Positions 24,866 through 36,166 are shown, counted from the stretch's first letter. The stretch is 64,000 bases of DNA from Hirundichthys speculiger (GCA_018398805.1 JAGFBZ010001918.1:98849-162848); one strand, 5' to 3'. Translations and numbers: made by a program. Notes: generated from the sequence alone by a model not told the origin.

Positions 24866-25140
24866 TGCGAGGATAGGAAGAGAGTATTCAGAGACCGGAC
24901 TGATCCGCTGGCTTCCCATGACCATATTCTCTATGAACGCTAGAGGTTTCCAGATGAGGGAATCCGTTACATTTGTAATCTGCTAGAGCCATATATTGGC
25001 AGCGCCACCAAACGCAGCCGTGCGCTCACAGTAGCGCAAACGGTGTGCGTTTCTTTGCGTTTCTTTGCCGCGGGAACCTACATGCATTTAGTTGGTGATG
25101 CAGAAAATTTGAGCCAGAATACTGGAATAAAGGTTGTACT
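24866..25140 (+). pseudogene. Harbinger (HARBI1-like) transposase N-terminal remnant
   Basis: Reading across small frame changes gives FRDRTDPL, then RYICNLLEPYIG, RSRALTVAQTVC and a FVAAGTYMHLVGDAEN-like stretch, the N-terminal helical part of Harbinger transposases that precedes the DDE core. The catalytic domain does not follow, because the sequence after 25,140 is unrelated and AT-rich. This copy cannot make transposase. Confidence 0.75.
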
Positions 25141-25589
25141 TGCTCTTACTGAACTGCTGAATATGTTTGTAGTATTCCCTGGCCATCTGCCCACGCTTCA
25201 AATAAAAGAAGCGTTTTACTAAATCGCAGGTAACATAAATTAATAGTCCATTATATTGATAATCAGTGTGACGTGGAATTTCATGTGAAATGTTGTAATA
25301 TAATTCATAGATTCCCCAGGGTGATAGGGTACCTATTAAAGTGGCCGGTGAACGTATATTGGTATCACAGATAATATTAAATCTTAAATTAATTTCACAT
25401 AGATTTAGCAAAAAACTAAAGTGATTTTTATTTATCATCCATAATGGGACAGTCAGACCTACATAATGTTTAAATTTGCTGCATTAAGTTTAAAGTTTAA
25501 GCGCTCTAAAAGAGGGAGGGAGATTAATTAAGGTGCATTAAGTGGTGAAATAAATATAATTTACTGTGGCAAGAGACACTACAGAGGGC

Positions 25590-25680
25590 CCGGGCGGGGT
25601 TTGATCCACAGACTCCCGGGTGAAAGTCACGCATAATTGCCAGTCAGCCAAAGGCATATCCCCTGAGCCATGTAGCCAGG
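25590..25680 (-). repeat. tRNA-like (SINE-head) segment inside Harbinger
   Basis: On the minus strand, CATGGCTCAGGGG fits a pol III A box and GGATCAAACCC, about 65 bp on, fits a B box. It does not fold convincingly as a real tRNA, so a SINE head or a tRNA-derived fragment is more likely. Confidence 0.4.
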
Positions 25681-25734
25681 ACACGTGATCAATCGTAGGT
25701 CAGTGACAGGACCTCACACTGTCACATTACGAAT

Positions 25735-25890
25735 TTACACGATCTGCAATTTTTGCCAGCACTCCTCTCTGGCTTTATTCGCACCTACAGTGTTGCTTTT
25801 GGCCGTAAAGATTTCTTTGAAATCCTCATAGCCCTGCATTATTAAAACCTGCTCCTCCTGACTGAAATATACGGACCGCCATCTATCCAT
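25735..25890 (-). pseudogene. Harbinger Myb-like protein, N-terminal fragment
   Basis: Starting at an ATG at 25,890 it encodes about 51 residues. It begins MDRWRSVYFSQEEQ and continues with LIMQGYEDFKEIF and REECWQKL, the first Myb/SANT-like helices of the accessory DNA-binding protein that works with Harbinger transposase. The frame ends soon after the Trp-Gln-Lys-Leu helix, where full proteins continue for over 150 residues. It is divergently placed relative to the transposase remnant, as in intact elements. Confidence 0.75.
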
Positions 25891-26099
25891 TTTATCCGGA
25901 AGAGGCGTCAAATGACGCGTCAAACGCCCCCTTTTATGTGAACGCGCACAGAGCAGAAAGCAGAAAGCCGCGGTTAACAAAGATAGTTGATAACCACCTT
26001 CGTGGTACCAGTTATCTCTGATCGCGAGTTTCAGGTTTGTTAAGCCAGCTCACCCAAAGAAAGCCTGGCTGTGTCGAACTTGCTTCGTAGTATACCCCT

Positions 26100-26145
26100 C
26101 AGGGATAGACCAGGACTAGACCAGGGATAGACCAGGGTGGCAGAC
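26100..26145 (+). repeat. Short AGACCAGG-type tandem repeat
   Basis: GATAGACCAGG / ACTAGACCAGG / GATAGACCAGG units stand in tandem, and a further AATAGACCAG lies just left of the Harbinger element (24,619). The transposon appears to have landed inside this small array. Confidence 0.75.
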
Positions 26146-26870
26146 AGGCCTGCCCAATGCATACATGTAGTTTCAATTGTCTTTAAAAAAAAAAATGCTT
26201 AAATATCCCCAGAAAAGAGGCAACATGCATCATTTTTCTGCAATAAAAGGTACGTTTAAGAAATGATACATACTTTTTGCTTCTTTTTTTTTTTTTACTG
26301 AGCTTAGTTGCATTTAGTTGAGTGTCCAAAGTACCCCCCCATCCCCCGATTAACTCTATTTAGATGTTTCACTTAATTCATATGTGGGCTCTGATGGAAT
26401 CTGATGGGGAAAGGCTGTGTTGTCTGCACATAGCATCAGATTTTGGAAACGCAGTCAGAAAAACTTCTGCAGACCCGATATACTTTCAAGAATTTCTTTC
26501 TGCTTTGATACAGTAACAACTAAGAAGTTGAAGAATAGTCTGAGCAGGCCAAATTCAGCGGCTTTTATGTGCTTGGCGTCTTTGTTATCATTGTGTTTTG
26601 AACTGTCTAATCTGAAATTCCTTTTTGAGGACATCAAAACTGAAAATTTCCATTGGCTCATTACAATTTTCTCAGGCAAGACAACAATCGCTGATTGTGT
26701 TCTGATCTTCCCTGTCGAAGGAGTTGAGTGGCTCAGTCTTCATGGTTGAAACTGTGGCTGCAGTACTCTGTCTCTGTAGTCTTTGGACAAAGCATGTCAC
26801 ACAAGTTATTCCGAGCTTTTTCTGAAAATAGTCCTAAAGTCCTGTCCTCATAGGAGCGTAATATGTTCAT
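26146..26870. other. Intergenic sequence
   Basis: No gene or element end is recognised. Confidence 0.4.
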
Positions 26871-27015
26871 CCTGCTGGATCGTCACCATTTCCTTTGAAT
26901 GGGGTAACGTCCTCTGCGTTGGCTCCATTGAAGTTAGGGTGTTTTCAACTTCTTGTGCCTCCATCAACCAATCAGGTTGCGGCCATGCAGTTAGAGCTAG
27001 CTACTGAAATTACAC
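26871..27015 (-). repeat. Dispersed repeat, copy 3 of 3
   Basis: On the minus strand it shares TAGCTAGCTCTAACTG, GAAGTTGAAAA, CCAACGC and GTTACCCCATTCAAAGG with the 440-640 block, in the same order. This copy covers the part upstream of the CCCCATTCAAA core best. Confidence 0.55.
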
Positions 27016-27914
27016 AAGGGGGCGGGACTAATTCAAAGCACTCGGGTTGATTGTGTAGCGAGCATGAATTTGATTGGTTGGTTTTGGTACGATGAAGAAA
27101 CATTGATAACATCAACCCCCCCACCCCCCGGCACATTGTGAATCCAGCTTTGGGATAAAGAAATGGAGCAACCACTTGTTAAACAAATAAGTTATAAAGC
27201 TGAATGTAAGAATTTTCCATTATGATCTCACTGTTTCTGATTTGGGATGGTATGTTTTAATATATTGAGACTGACTGTAGTACACTCACATACGCACATT
27301 TTTGTCTACTGTCCATCCCCACAGAATACTCCGGACCTTAAATATCTCCATAACCATCTTACAACCTGTGACCTGAAAAAAGAAGTCATTGAAAATGGCT
27401 TTGCACCCATGGAGATCACTTCCACATCACTTGCTCCCGGTCATGACATAAAAATAGAAACACAGCCATGTTGAACTGAGGGTCAATTTACTTCTCGAGT
27501 CGAACAAAAAAATCTAATGGTTTCTTTTTTGGGTTTTTTTCCACTGAGAAAGAACACTTAGTAGCACTTGAACCAAATGTTCTTCCAGCCTTGTCAGGTC
27601 AGATCCACAGGGGAACACAAATGAATGATAGAACATCTGATTTTTTTCCTCGTATGTCTGGTAGGTGCTGTTCTGATGAAGTAATGTCAAAATACAAGTA
27701 TTACTCTTGAATACTCATCTAAACAGCCACTTGTTTGATAAGGCTTCAGTTAAAAATAAAGAACAAAATAAAGAAATGTTCGTCCTGACAATGTGGCAAT
27801 GGTTTCATTCCTACAAGCCACCTGATGGAACCAAAACTGAATAAACATAGTGATTAATGGAAAAATGCAACTGTCAGGGATGCCAATCTGCCCAGGATTT
27901 ATCTCCAAAAACTA
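27016..27914. other. Intergenic sequence
   Basis: No gene is recognised. Confidence 0.4.
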
Positions 27915-28673
27915 CACTACCCGGCCAAAACAAAAGGTCATACACTCCAATATTTCGCTGGACCGCCTTTAGCTTTGATCACGGCACGCATTCGCTGTGG
28001 CATTGTTTCGATGAGCTTCTGCAATGTCACCAGATTTATTTCCATCCAGTGTTGCATTCATTTTTCACCAAGATCTTGCATTGTTGATGATAGAGTCTGA
28101 CCGCTGCACAAAGCCTTCTCCAGCACATCCCAAAGATTCTCAGAGGGATTCAAGTCTGGACTCTGTGGTGGCCAATCCATGTGTGAAAATGATGTCTCAT
28201 GCTCCCTGAACCAGTCTTTCACAATTTGAGCCCGATGAATCCTGGCATTGTCATCTTGGAATATGCCCGTGCCATCAGGGAAGAAAAAATCCATTGATGG
28301 AATAACCTGGTCATTCAGTATATTCAGGTAGTCAGCTGACCTCATTCTTTGAGCTCATACTGTTGCTGAACCTGGACCTGACCAACTGCAGCAACCCCAG
28401 ATCAGAACACTGCCCCCACAGGCTGGTACAGTAGGCACTAGGCATGATGGGAGCATCACTTCATCTGCCTCTCTTCTTACCCTGATGCTCCCATCACTCT
28501 GGAACAGGGTCAATCTGGACTCATCAGACCACATGACCTTCTTCCATTGATCCAGAGTCCAATCTTTATGCTCCCTAGCAAATTGAAGCCTTTTTTCCGG
28601 TTAGCCTCACTGATTAGTGGTTTTCTTTAGGCTACACAGCTGTTCAGTCCCAATCCCTTGAGTTCCCTTAGCA

Positions 28674-29974
28674 CGGGGGTCGGCAACCCGCGGCTCTAGA
28701 GCCGCATGCGGCTCTTTAGTGCTGCCCTAGTGGCTCCCTGGAGCTTTTTCAAAAATTTTTGAAAATGGAAAAATATGGGGGAGGAAAATATATTTTTTCT
28801 TTTAATATAGTTTCTGTAGGAGGACAAACATGACACAAACATTCTTAACGTTTTCCAATGCTGTAAAAATGTGTAGAATAAATACTAAATTTCAACATTT
28901 CTGTCAACGAATATTTGCGTCATAGCCTGCGACACACGTTCATATCAGCAGGGCGGGATGCCAGGCAGGTGGCTGTTGTAAACAAACCGGCGGCTGTGTG
29001 ATGGGCCATGGATCCCAGAGGGAAAAAGAGAAAAATAACCGAGGAGAACAGAGGATTCAACGTTTCTTGGACCGAATCATTTGCATTCATTGCCAACGCG
29101 GAAGGATTGCCTGAATGTTTGAGAGCTTGCAGTCCTGCGTCAAGATTAAAGTTACATCTTACATGCGCGATGTTGAGAAGCTGACCAGTGATGTCCGAAA
29201 ACAAAAGTCACATTAATCTGGTAAGAACACAATCCTGTCATAGGCACATATTTAGTAACAAAGTGGCTGTTTTTATAAAGTGATTTCTGATTTTTGTCAG
29301 TGTATATTTGGAATGACACTTAGGGATATTATTGTGTTTTGTTGCTCAGGTCCGAGGATAGCTGCGTTCGTTGCATGTCAAAAGAGAAGAGGATGCTGCT
29401 GCGTTCCACCTTTGCACTGACTAGCTTGGTATTTGCACAGAAATCAAACTTAAACTGTATTATTTGATTTTATATACTTTATCTTTTTAAAAGGCTGCTG
29501 TTTTATTTTTATAAATGCAGGCTGCGTTTTATTGCACTCTGTTTGTTGCCCAGATAAGGGGCACGTTATGCACGTTCCATTTCCATTTTTTTCGAATCCT
29601 CAAAATAAAAATGACATCAAAAATCTGATCTCTTTGTTGCATTTCTTTAATTTCATCAAAGTAATGAAACATAATTCATCAATATTGTAATGAAGTTAAA
29701 CTTGAGGGGGCATCGTACAACAGAGTAGTCACGTGATGCGTCTTTCTCTACCGGATGCGCTGCAGGGAAAATAAACATTTTATCCTGAAGGCTCATTATG
29801 TATTTGTAGCCAACTTAGTCATTTTGATAGTAGGCTAATATAGCTAATATAGATACATACAGCATGTGTTGCCTTCATTATAAGGCTTTTAATTTTTTGC
29901 GGCTCCAGACATATTTGTTTTTTGTTTTTTTGGTCCAATATGGCTCTTTCAACATTTTGGGTTGCCGACCCCTG
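28674..29974 (+). mobile_element. hAT element inserted into Tc1
   Basis: The ends are CGGGGGTCGGCAACCCGCGG and, inverted, CAGGGGTCGGCAACCCAAAA. It is flanked by perfect 8-bp duplications CCTTAGCA (28,666-28,673 and 29,975-29,982). It carries the beginning of a transposase-like frame and then non-coding sequence, so it is an internally deleted derivative. Confidence 0.92.
29008..29184 (+). pseudogene. hAT transposase N-terminal remnant
   Basis: Fifty-eight codons from ATG start MDPRGKKRKITEENRGFN and include WTESFAFI and LKLHLTCAM. This resembles the start of the hAT transposase family related to ZBED5/FAM200/GTF2IRD2 proteins, where a basic KKRK segment precedes a zinc-finger-like region. 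The normal zinc-finger cysteines and the catalytic domain are absent, and a TGA ends the frame. Confidence 0.6.
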
Positions 29975-30457
29975 CCTTAGCATTATGCGTGTTGAAATGC
30001 GCTTACTTTCACTATTAAACAGCCCTGAGTTCTACTGTTGTTTTTCTTCGATTTGATCTCACCAAACGCTTAAGTGATCGCCGATCATGATCATTGAGGA
30101 TTTTTTTCCGGCCGCATTTCCTCCACGAAGACGATTTGTCCCCACTATCCTTCCAGTTTTAATAATGCGTTATTAACCCAATTTTGGACGTTTCTGCAAT
30201 CTCCTTCGATGTTTTCTCTGCTTGATGCTGCCAATGATTTGACCCTTCTCAAACAGACCAACATCTTTTCCACGACTATGGGATGTGTCTTTGACATAGT
30301 TGTTTAGGAAATCAGAAGCAACTCAATGCACCAGTTGGGGTTGAATAACTTGTTGCCAGCTGAAAGATAATCGCCCATGCAGTAATTATCCAATAGGAGG
30401 CTTGTACACATTCGCTTAGTTAAATCCAGGTGGCAACTTTTTTTTGCCCAGGCAGTG

Positions 30458-31669
30458 TATTAACAAGAAATCAGCTTAAGCATCATTATCTATGGTGCAT
30501 TTCAACACATTTCCTGACCAATCAAAAGTGACTTTATACCTAAATACGACTGACTGGGTGACAGAGCTTGATCACAGTCGGCTCATACAGGAGCATCCTG
30601 TCCCAGCTTCACCCGGTTGCCTCCAGACTCTGGCAGGTGTCTTGATCTGAAAAGTCCTGTTAGTTGGAGACATTGCTCCCCTTGATGTTTAACAGCTTTG
30701 GGTTGTCAGTAGTTGCGCAGCTGCCTGCAGAAACGCTCTCCTCTGTCAGACCAGTGACCAATACTTCTCAGGTTTTCAAAGCAGATCAAAGATTCTTTTA
30801 ATCAGTTTTTCAGACGTTACAGAAAAGTGCCAGAGTGGTTATTAAGACTTGACTCTGTCATTTTCATTTGCCCTCACAGTAATGGAAAGTATTGCATGTT
30901 TGAAAAACGGGGTGATTAATATGTATACCCTTGTAGAAAGGAAAGCTAAAGTATCTGAATGAAGCTTTGAGGATCTTCAAAGTAAGATGTGTATGTGTAA
31001 ATGACGCACTGTCACTTTAACAGGTCGATGGAGTCATTAATGTTTCATTTCCTGTGTCTGAAAATGGCTTAAGAGATCTGCTGCATTTGATTTTTCTAGT
31101 CATTTTTAAAACTGATGTGGATTTTTTTAAAAAGATGTTACCATTTATTTTTTATCAGGACATTACATTGATCAGGACCACATCCCTCAGCATCCTCTAA
31201 TAGCTTCCCAGTGGGAAAGCTCTGGTCTGCCAGGAGCTCACGCTCTGCTGTGTTGTCAACTGTTTATTAGAGATGGATCCACTCAGCAGCTTTGATCCAA
31301 ATGTGACTGAACCTGCAGACTGTGATTTCAATCAAAGTTTGAAGGTGTCAAATCTTTTGTTTTTTAGCTTGGCGGTGTTTGAGAGGAGAGGATGTTTGCC
31401 TAAGGGCTCTTACAACAGTGCAGTCAACAATGACCCTCACGTTTTGAACAGTACAGCTGCAGTATCACAGGTGGTGTTTATCTCCCCGGCCCTCTTCAGT
31501 TCCAGATTGTAAATGATCCCAACAAGAGTAGTTGGTTATTAGGATTCAGCTCACTACAGAGGTTCTCTCTCTTAATATTTCAGTCAAAACTCTCTCTGTC
31601 AGGGTAACATGAACATGCAGACAAAACATTAAAAACTCTACAATTTAAAACCTTAGATCAAGAAATATC
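30458..31669. other. Intergenic sequence
   Basis: No gene is recognised. The frame at 31,273-31,512 has no known domain and no splice signals. Confidence 0.4.
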
Positions 31670-32660
31670 AGATTTTTTTATGTTGTTTTAAATATAATTA
31701 ACTTTTCGAGTCTATGTATATGCTTAAATTTATCAGGAATTTGTGTTTTATCCCTTAATTTGGCAGGAAATCTTAAATGTAATAATTTACTATTGAAGCA
31801 AACGCCATTACTCAAAATTTTCTCTTTGACGATATAAAACCAAAAGCTGGGAAATTTTGTCAAAAAGTTGCAGTATTCTAAAATTTGTATTTTCAAAGCA
31901 GATCAAATGACACAAAATTGATATTCAGTGTCAAGAAGCTGTAATTATGTGAAATTTGAGAATTTCATGGCAGAAATGTTACTTTTTAAGACAAAGTTGC
32001 AATACTGCAAAATTCACAATTTTTGATATAAAGTCAGGAACTTTATGTCAAAAGATGTGATTTTGCAAAAGGCAACATTTTGAGGTTGCAATAATGAGTT
32101 TTAAAGTCACAATTTTTGGAGAATCTGGATTTTACAACCTAAAAATTGTGATTTTTACAACGAAAATGAAGAATTCAGCAAAAAGTAAGGATTTTACAAA
32201 AAAAACTTCACAAAATCTTTTATCCAAAAGTCGATATTTTGTGAATTCCATTGTTTTATGGCAAAAAGTTGATTTTGTGAAAATTTTAGATTTTATGACA
32301 AAAATGCACTTTTTACAACAAAGTTGCAATGTAACGAAAATTGTGATCTTACAAAATAAATTTGTGATTTCAGAACACAAAGTTATTATTTTATGTTGAA
32401 AAATTTAACAAAAGTCATAACTGTTGAAAAAAGTTTTTAAATCTTAAGTTATAAAGTCACACTTTTGCAAAATTCATGATTTTACAAAATAATATAATTA
32501 TAGGACATAACCTTGCAGTTATGAAATTGGCAAAGTAAAGTTAAAATTTTATGCCAAATCAATTTTATGAAATTGAGTATTTTATTACAAAAAGTAGCTT
32601 TTTAAAATGTAAAGTTGTGATATTGTGAAATTTTGATTCTCTGTAGAAAAACTAACATTA
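31670..32660. repeat. Degenerate A/T-rich tandem array
   Basis: About 1 kb in which AAAGTTGCAAT, AAAATTGTGATTTT, TTTTACAA and TTTATGNCAAAA words recur irregularly in both orientations. Long frames are open on both strands at 32,094-32,399 because stop-rich words are spaced by the repeat, not because of coding selection. The unit length is unclear, perhaps 30-60 bp. Confidence 0.65.
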
Positions 32661-33599
32661 TTCCAAACTGCATTGCTAGTTTTTATAGTCATTTACTTGT
32701 TATTGTGCCGTAGCAAGTCTGTTTTTACAAGTAATTTGATCCCAAATTCAGCCTTTTTTCCACTTGTTTTTCAAACCCTTGAAACAGATTTCCAAATCCA
32801 TTTGGAAGATCTGTTTAACGTTTGTAATGATACATAAAATACAGATAAATACCAACAGATATTCTTTCTTCATATTAACACCTCCTTTTTAGAGCGCATT
32901 ACAGATAAACAATGATTAATTCCTAAAGCCAAATATTTAGGAAAAAATTCAAACTGTTAGGACTTGGGTTTGGTTTTCGGGGTTTTTTTTTTTTTTTTTT
33001 ATGCGTTCTCGCTCCCCCCATTTTACCGAGGATGCAGCCTGTCTATGAGTTATGCAGATAAAGTATCCCAGAATGCATTTCAAATCAACCAGCAGCAGTA
33101 ATGGTGGAAGAAGAACAGGGTTAAAGAGTGTCATAACCTTGTTGTTTCGTAGCTGAATGTAGTTTTAAGACATTTTCACATGATAATTTAGTTCATCTAA
33201 CTTTTAAAATTTGATCAGGATAGAGCCTATTTAAAGAGCCAATATCGTCTGACTCTAGTTTTCACCTCCACTGAACTTTATTTGTAACACCGCTGAAATA
33301 CAAAAGCATATAAGACACATTATATAAAATAACACTTAGAGACTCTTTAGCCAGAAGAGTCTATGGTCTATTCAGAGTCCCATTAAACCTCAGTCTTTAT
33401 TTTATGCTCAATTAAAGATTTTAATGTATAGATGTTAATAAATATGTGTTAGCCAGCCAGCTAAGCTGTGATCCTATCAAGTACATAGATGTTTCCATTG
33501 CAGAAAGTCTGGACTGCATCCTCCTTTCCTCCAGAGTTCATAGTTGGTAACTACAGCTACGGAGAACGTACTTCGAAGTAAACAAGTTCAGACTAGGAA
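32661..33599. other. Intergenic sequence
   Basis: No gene is recognised. A T18 run lies near 32,983. Confidence 0.4.
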
Positions 33600-33929
33600 T
33601 TTAGAAACGGCTGGTCTGTTTCCCTGATTGGTCTTGTTCCGTTTGACTTCTTTTGTCCGTTTCCCTGATTGTGTTCACCTTCTTCACGTCCCTCATCGCC
33701 TCTCGTTACCTCCTAATGGTTTCTGTTATATTGGATTTACCACTGGTTTGTGCCTCACTTTAGATCTTTTAGTTTGATTTTGCAGTTTTGTTCTTATTAG
33801 TATTGATCTACCGGACTCCCTGCACTGGTGGCACTTTTTGTTTATGAAAGGACTTTTGTTTGAGAACTCCTGCATCTCTGTCCTCCATACAAAAACTCAA
33901 GAAAAACAGGGAAAATCTCAAATCCTAAC
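33600..33929 (+). mobile_element. LTR-like remnant
   Basis: It ends with TTTGAGAACTCCTGCATCTC and GTCCTCCATAC, closely matching the 3' part of the solo LTR at 24,193-24,601 (GTGAACTCCTGCATTTGGG). The TTTCCCTGATT and CGCCTCTCGTTACC blocks are typical of the same family. A start with target duplication is not clear, so this is probably a diverged or truncated LTR. Confidence 0.45.
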
Positions 33930-34057
33930 ATGAACAGGATTGGAAATAGAACAAAATGATTCACACACTTACTTTGACCTTTATTTCTTTACAGACAGCA
34001 TAATCTTTTCCACTTTTTTTTCTCAAAACCAAAGAGGATGTTTCTGGATGTGCAGAG
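33930..34057. other. Short intergenic spacer
   Basis: Nothing recognisable. Confidence 0.4.
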
Positions 34058-34125
34058 ACGGAATAAGATGGAAACGAATAATCTGCTGTGGCGAAATCCA
34101 AAAGAGGTAGAAGAAGAAGAGCTTT
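34058..34125 (+). repeat. RTE-like LINE 3' tail fragment
   Basis: AAGATGGAAACGAATAATCT followed by GCTGTGGCGA parallels the 3' end of the RTE-like LINE at 46.6 kb (minus) and a similar fragment at 39,796. Such tails are left by heavily 5'-truncated LINE insertions. Confidence 0.55.
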
Positions 34126-34494
34126 CTTCGAAGTGACAAACGTGATGCATTTGTTGGCAAAGTGGAGATCCTTTACTCATATTTCCTTATCTTGGTTTCA
34201 TACTGCCGAGAACGATTTTCTTTTTTTCCTCCTCATTTTCCACACAGTCCCAGTTTGTTTCCTAAATTGGGGTTTTTTATCTGTGTAATAAGCTTTTGGA
34301 CTAACATCAGTGCTTATCCGAGGGTTTGTGTGGCATCACATTCACAAGCAAATGTATCGGCTGGACGAGCTCATTTACCCTCCACACAATGTCAGCGTTA
34401 TTATGACCCTGATAAATGCACGTCAGCTCCACTAGTCTTCATCTTCATTGGCTACATTGTGCTACTTCCAAGAAAAAAAAAAGATCTGCTGTAC
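34126..34494. other. Intergenic sequence
   Basis: No gene is recognised. Confidence 0.4.
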
Positions 34495-34800
34495 TAATTT
34501 GCAGGCATTAGCTTTGATTTCAAATTTATAGGCATGAGTAGGCCCCCTGGGAAAGAGTCAAAATTAAGAGTGATTAAGCTCCAGTGAGGACCAGATGTTG
34601 CTCCTTTATCCTGCCATTGACATACCAGATAAATATCCCTGGCTGTTGATCAGCCTGCTGCTCGTGCCCGGTGAGAGTTAATCTGAGCTTCTTTTTAAAT
34701 TACTCTTGTAAAGGTTTGAGCCTTCATTTGAATTTCATTTCCTTCTCCATGCTCTGTGTCATCATAAAGGTATGATTCACAATATTTTTCTTTTTGTTGC
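34495..34800. other. Candidate conserved non-coding stretch
   Basis: A non-repetitive, mixed-composition stretch with GTGATTAAGCTCC, CTGTTGATCAGCC, TTAATCTGAG and TTTGAATTTCATTTCC words, bounded by ordinary AT-rich DNA and a transposon. The texture suggests an enhancer-like element, but this needs a cross-species comparison. Confidence 0.2.
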
Positions 34801-34865
34801 TTTATTTGTCAGTTTCATTGAACGCTAAATGTATTTTTCCAAGGTGATTCAGGATGGGAGTGTCA

Positions 34866-35687
34866 GGCCCCGATCGTACACGTCCCCTTACCCGTTAACA
34901 CTAGCCGCTAGCCACAAATTGCAGGTATGGTAACCGCTAATGCAATCTTCAGCTCGCTAAAGCCGCTACCCATTATGCCGACTCCCTTACTCACTTTGTA
35001 GGTGTGGCAATGGGCGTGTCTTTTGCCCTTTCTGCAAGCTCGGTATCTTGTGATCGCGGGTTGTGTGTTCCGGGTAGCGGGTGGTCTGACCACCCTCAAC
35101 CCGCATGTCGGTGCGTACAAGAGCGCATCCAAATGGCATCAGTGCGTGTCCTCCTGGTCACATGTGGACGTGCACAAATGGCTCTTCCTCTCGAATTAAC
35201 TCTTGTATAAAAAGTGTGATTTGACCTCAGTTGAACCCCTGAGAAAATAGCAGAGATTGTCTCAAACGGCTTGCTCGCCAGTTAAAGAAATAGACGACCA
35301 GTGCGCACCAACTATCTGGGACTTTCAGGTAGCCGATAGGAATTGTCTGTGTAAAAATATTTCTATGTATATATCAGTGCAGAGGAGGAGGAGGAAGGAA
35401 GAAGAGGAAGCTCTACAGCAGAGTCCCAGACGAGCTGCGCACGAGAGCTGCTCCGATCTGGCTGAAAAGACGCTCCATAGCGGTTTGCGGGTAGCACAAC
35501 CTGCTCTTAAAGGCAATGGCTACTGACGCACTGATTGGTTTAACAGGGGGAACGCCCTAACCACTCCTATGCATAATGTAGCAGGTAGCACAGGTGGAAG
35601 ATTACGTTCTTTGCGGGGGAACACCCCTCCCGCTACCCGCTATCCCTAAATAGCGGCTTTAGGAGATCTGGCGGAAGATCGGGCCCC
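34866..35687. mobile_element. DNA transposon with GGGCCCGATC-type ends
   Basis: The left end GGCCCCGATCGT and the inverted right end GGGGCCCGATCTTCC are related. Near both ends are self-complementary GCCGCTA/TAGCGGC words, for example CTAGCCGCTAGCC at left and CTAAATAGCGGCTTTAG at right. A consensus TATAAAAA lies at 35,206-35,213. No transposase is visible and the target duplication is unclear. A Harbinger-like MITE is my best guess. Confidence 0.45.
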
Positions 35688-36161
35688 AATGTTCCATTTA
35701 CTCCGTCCACTATATATTCTACGAATAAGAGTTTTGCCTAAATGTATGAAACTCGAAGCACAGTGCCTCTCGATAACTCACCAGCTAGCAGCGAGTTTAA
35801 ACAAAACATTATCGTGAAACATCATGTCTGCCAGCTTGAAAAAATTCTTCACTATAAGTTGCCGTTGATGTGATTAAGTTCCTCCAGTTATTTCCGATCA
35901 AAGTACAAAGTGCTGATCTTTTCCTCATCATAACCATCGGAACTTGGCCTGTTTGAAGTTAGAAATTGAATAAAATGTATGATCTGTATCACCTATTTTG
36001 GTTTATTGCTTCCTTTACTCTAAATGGTCGCGTCTGCAAAAAGCCACGAATACAGCGTGTTTTGACTGGTACTTCCATTTTTGCAGGACTCAAGTAGGCT
36101 CTGTTAGTTGTTATTTCAATTGCTAAGCAGCACACACCAATCTTAATGCATTTATATTTAT
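35688..36161. other. Intergenic sequence
   Basis: No gene is recognised. Confidence 0.4.
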
Positions 36162-36166
36162 ATATG

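Larger units (their letters stand above)
24629..26099. mobile_element. PIF/Harbinger transposon, internally decayed
   Basis: The inverted ends AGGGGTATACTACGAAGC and GCTTCGTAGTATACCCCT are perfect over 18 bp, each flanked by CAG. Three-base CWG-type duplications are characteristic of PIF/Harbinger. It keeps remnants of both expected genes: a transposase N-terminal part on the plus strand and a Myb-like DNA-binding protein on the minus strand. Most of the transposase catalytic region is missing from the 1,471-bp copy. Confidence 0.9.
28058..30340 (-). pseudogene. Tc1 transposase, interrupted
   Basis: The N-terminal part on the minus strand at about 30,300-29,990 shows the paired-like helix-turn-helix region (GLFEKGQIIG-like, then GRKKILNDHDRRSLKRLV). 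After the hAT insertion the C-terminal part continues at 28,665-28,000: WTLDQWKKVMWSDESRLTLF-like, then [11 protein letters not shown] (second Asp) and [12 protein letters not shown] (Glu) of the DDE catalytic triad. The frame also changes near 28,345 and stop codons interrupt the N-terminal half. The enzyme cut and rejoined transposon DNA at TA sites; this copy is dead. Confidence 0.88.
27915..30457 (-). mobile_element. Tc1 transposon split by a hAT insertion
   Basis: The ends CACTACCCGGCCAAAACAAA and, inverted, CACTGCCTGGGCAAAAAAAA are both flanked by TA, as required for Tc1/mariner. Without the 1.3-kb hAT insertion and its duplicated site the element would be about 1.23 kb, the size of a typical Tc1. 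Its transposase runs on the minus strand from right to left. Confidence 0.9.

Noticed and set aside
25590..25680. Genuine tRNA gene
   Set aside because: A and B boxes are present, but stem pairing and anticodon arm are not convincing, and it lies inside a transposon.
32094..32399. 101-codon frame as a gene
   Set aside because: Lies within a degenerate A/T repeat and overlaps an 82-codon frame on the other strand; no domain.
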